Assembly: GCA_030613145.1 (NCBI GenBank) | Contig: JAUWMM010000100.1 | Coordinates: 1 to 6,790 of the forward strand | DNA length: 6,790 nt | Source of the DNA: Desulfobacterales bacterium | GTDB taxonomy: Bacteria; Desulfobacterota; Desulfobacteria; Desulfobacterales; C00003060 | Direction of reading: 5' to 3' | In this document: piece by piece, positions 6,153 through 6,790 of the stretch | Numbering within the stretch: the stretch's first letter is position 1 | Layout of the letters: each line of letters opens with the position of its first letter | Position numbers and translations under genes: made by a program | Notes under the pieces: model-generated | Told to the model about the DNA's origin: nothing | The model's database searches: none | Seen by the model: only the letters and a program-made list of their open reading frames with translations

Positions 6153-6168
6153 ATGTTCAATAGAACAT
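6153..6168. promoter_or_regulatory. Inverted repeat ATGTTC-N4-GAACAT, candidate operator
   Basis: Perfect 6-bp half-sites separated by AATA. The 16-bp dyad fits a helix-turn-helix dimer site. It superficially resembles Gram-positive SOS boxes, but the half-sites are in the opposite order (GTTC-N4-GAAC rather than GAAC-N4-GTTC), so I do not call it a LexA box. A short RNA hairpin is the alternative. Confidence 0.35.
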
Positions 6169-6203
6169 AGCGAGGCCCTTAAACCAGTGGGCAGACTGAA
6201 AGG

Positions 6204-6224
6204 TTGTAAACTTTTAGGTTACAA
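6204..6224. repeat. Imperfect 21-bp dyad TTGTAAACT / AGGTTACAA
   Basis: TTGTAAACT (6204-6212) and AGGTTACAA (6216-6224) pair at 8 of 9 positions around a TTT centre. It lies just upstream of the nested repeat that covers the best promoter-like sequence, so it could be an upstream operator for pgm or part of a folded transcript. Confidence 0.4.
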
Positions 6225-6245
6225 TTTGACTGATTAGCGAAACAA

Positions 6246-6281
6246 ATAGATTACAGTTGAACCCTTTAGGGTATAATCTAT
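6246..6281. repeat. Nested inverted repeat overlapping a TATAAT box
   Basis: Outer arms ATAGATTA (6246-6253) and TAATCTAT (6274-6281) are perfectly complementary. Between them ACCCT-TT-AGGGT (6261-6272) is a second perfect dyad. The right arm overlaps the TATAAT at 6272-6277 and the left arm overlaps the matching -35 position. This arrangement suits repression by a dimeric regulator, or a transcript hairpin if transcription starts upstream. Confidence 0.45.
6250..6277 (+). promoter_or_regulatory. Candidate sigma-70-type promoter for pgm
   Basis: A perfect -10 box TATAAT (6272-6277) has a 4/6 -35 match, ATTACA (6250-6255), at a 16-bp spacing. Transcription would start near 6284 and leave a pgm leader of about 210 nt. 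The -35 is weak and the region is AT-rich, so this is only a candidate. Confidence 0.35.
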
Positions 6282-6297
6282 GGAGAAGCCCGTTCTA

Positions 6298-6321
6298 CAG
6301 GCATAGACCAGGCATACCAGG
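6298..6321. repeat. Short direct repeat CAGGCATA with 11-bp period
   Basis: CAGGCATA occurs at 6298-6305 and again at 6309-6316, one helical turn apart, with a third CAGG at 6318-6321. It lies a few bases downstream of the candidate pgm promoter. It may be a phased protein-binding site or chance. Confidence 0.3.
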
Positions 6322-6482
6322 TGATATGATACTTCTTTCATTTACTAAGGGCTCGGATAATCTTATTGTCTTCATGGTATTTGCTTAGAAGCTAATGTGG
6401 GTGATGGGCGGCTTGTCGTCGGGATTATTTATTTGGCTTTTCCGCAGTATATCTGTTACATACCGGTTAAAATCCAGTTTCT

Positions 6483-6488
6483 GGAGGT
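6483..6488 (+). promoter_or_regulatory. Shine-Dalgarno site of pgm
   Basis: GGAGGT ends 5 nt before the ATG at 6494. It decides between this start and in-frame upstream ATGs at 6395 and 6404, which have no comparable site. Confidence 0.85.
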
Positions 6489-6493
6489 ATGAT

Positions 6494-6790
6494 ATGGCCT
6501 TGCACGAACTGGCCGGAAAACCAGCGCCACCTGAGCTTATTGTTAATATTCCAAGACTTGTCAGCTCCTATTACACCCAGAGACCAGACGTGACGGATCC
6601 AGCCCAGAGGGTCGCCTTCGGCACCTCAGGCCACAGGGGCTCGTCCTTTAACAACAGTTTCAACGAGAACCATGTCCTGGCCATTGCCCAGGCAATATGC
6701 GAATACAGAACATCCAAAAACATTACCGGCCCCCTTTTCATGGGGATGGACACCCACTCTCTTTCGGAACCGGCCCTGGCAAGCGCCCTG
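6494..6790 (+). CDS. pgm: Phosphoglucomutase, alpha-D-glucose phosphate-specific, N-terminal part (3' cut by window)
   Basis: An open frame of 99 codons runs off the right edge. The protein begins [20 protein letters not shown], matching the MAxHxxAGxPA start of E. coli-type Pgm. Further landmarks are [13 protein letters not shown] (40-52), HVLAIAQAI (60-68), [19 protein letters not shown] (76-94). The enzyme interconverts glucose-1-phosphate and glucose-6-phosphate in the cytoplasm and links glycolysis to glycogen, nucleotide-sugar and polysaccharide synthesis. The catalytic phosphoserine loop (near residue 146 in E. coli) lies beyond the window, so activity cannot be judged. The start at 6494 is supported by GGAGGT and by homology. 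The frame is open upstream to ATG 6395 (33 extra codons, including a hydrophobic GLFIWLF stretch), but homologues do not have this extension. The gene diverges from the PilZ gene across 620 bp with a candidate promoter near 6250-6277. Confidence 0.93.
   Translation, partial: MALHELAGKPAPPELIVNIPRLVSSYYTQRPDVTDPAQRVAFGTSGHRGSSFNNSFNENHVLAIAQAICEYRTSKNITGPLFMGMDTHSLSEPALASAL

Larger units (their letters stand above)
5874..6493. other. 620-bp divergent intergenic region between PilZ gene and pgm
   Basis: No convincing protein-coding gene lies here. The longest notable + frame I examined is a 29-codon ORF (6041-6130) without a usable Shine-Dalgarno sequence. The region is unusually rich in dyad symmetry: a 12-bp palindrome (5950-5961), stem-loops at 6034-6059, 6153-6168 and 6204-6224, and a nested inverted repeat over a TATAAT box (6246-6281), followed by a short direct repeat (6298-6321). 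CGAGGCCC occurs twice (6033-6040 and 6171-6178), and both copies can pair with GGCCTC at 6054-6059. It must contain the promoters of both flanking genes and could also encode a structured small RNA or a pgm leader. I recognise no known riboswitch class. Confidence 0.6.

Noticed and set aside
6153..6168. LexA/SOS box
   Set aside because: The half-sites are in reverse order compared with GAAC-N4-GTTC and do not fit the alphaproteobacterial GTTC-N7-GTTC form.
6326..6388. 20-codon hydrophobic ORF starting ATG 6326
   Set aside because: The SD-like AGGTGAT directly abuts the ATG with no spacer, and such a short frame is expected by chance.
6422..6440. TTGGC...GCA near 6434 as a sigma-54 promoter for pgm
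   Set aside because: The GG-to-GC spacing is too short for a -24/-12 element.

Overview
The window looks like ordinary chromosomal DNA from a mid-GC Gram-negative bacterium. A Desulfobacterota-type ('deltaproteobacterial') host is my best guess. That rests on gene style (paired large Hsp70s, AmrS, a short PilZ protein ending in an LEYFIQNHT-like motif, E. coli-type Pgm) and on short intergenic repeat filler; no taxonomic marker is present. There are five clear coding regions plus one cut at the left edge, and no rRNA, tRNA, CRISPR array or transposase gene.

Left part (1-3161): the last 58 codons of one Hsp70-family protein are followed after 75 bp by a complete 968-residue Hsp70-family protein with an extra C-terminal domain (DUF3731-like). 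The end of the first protein resembles residues 595-630 of the second, so the two are tandem paralogues: a compact Hsp70-like protein and a long one carrying a fused extension. The spacer holds a small hairpin and three near-identical heptamers, but no Shine-Dalgarno sequence.

Middle part (3291-5194): a class I SAM-dependent methyltransferase of unknown substrate, then a radical SAM enzyme of the AmmeMemoRadiSam type (AmrS), both on + and separated by 128 bp that contain a hairpin inside a perfect 10-bp inverted repeat. Neither partner gene of AmrS (AMMECR1-like, Memo-like) is in view.

Right part (5195-6790): amrS converges on a minus-strand PilZ (cyclic-di-GMP receptor) gene. The gap between them is almost exactly filled by a 186-bp imperfect palindrome (5204-5389; arms of 93 nt, 64 of 93 positions complementary, no indels, outer 26 positions 23/26). 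It looks like a MITE-type or other structured non-coding element, and its right end supplies the PilZ stop codon. PilZ and the start of phosphoglucomutase (pgm, cut at the right edge) diverge from a 620-bp non-coding region. That region carries an unusual density of inverted repeats, a TATAAT box inside a nested inverted repeat, and two mutually exclusive pairings of one GGCCTC segment. Both divergent genes have strong GGAGGT ribosome binding sites, whereas the three complete + genes to the left have none that I can recognise.

I see no clearly new multi-gene system. The items most worth following up are the 186-bp palindrome and its effect on the PilZ C-terminus, the structured PilZ/pgm intergenic region, and the tandem Hsp70 pair.
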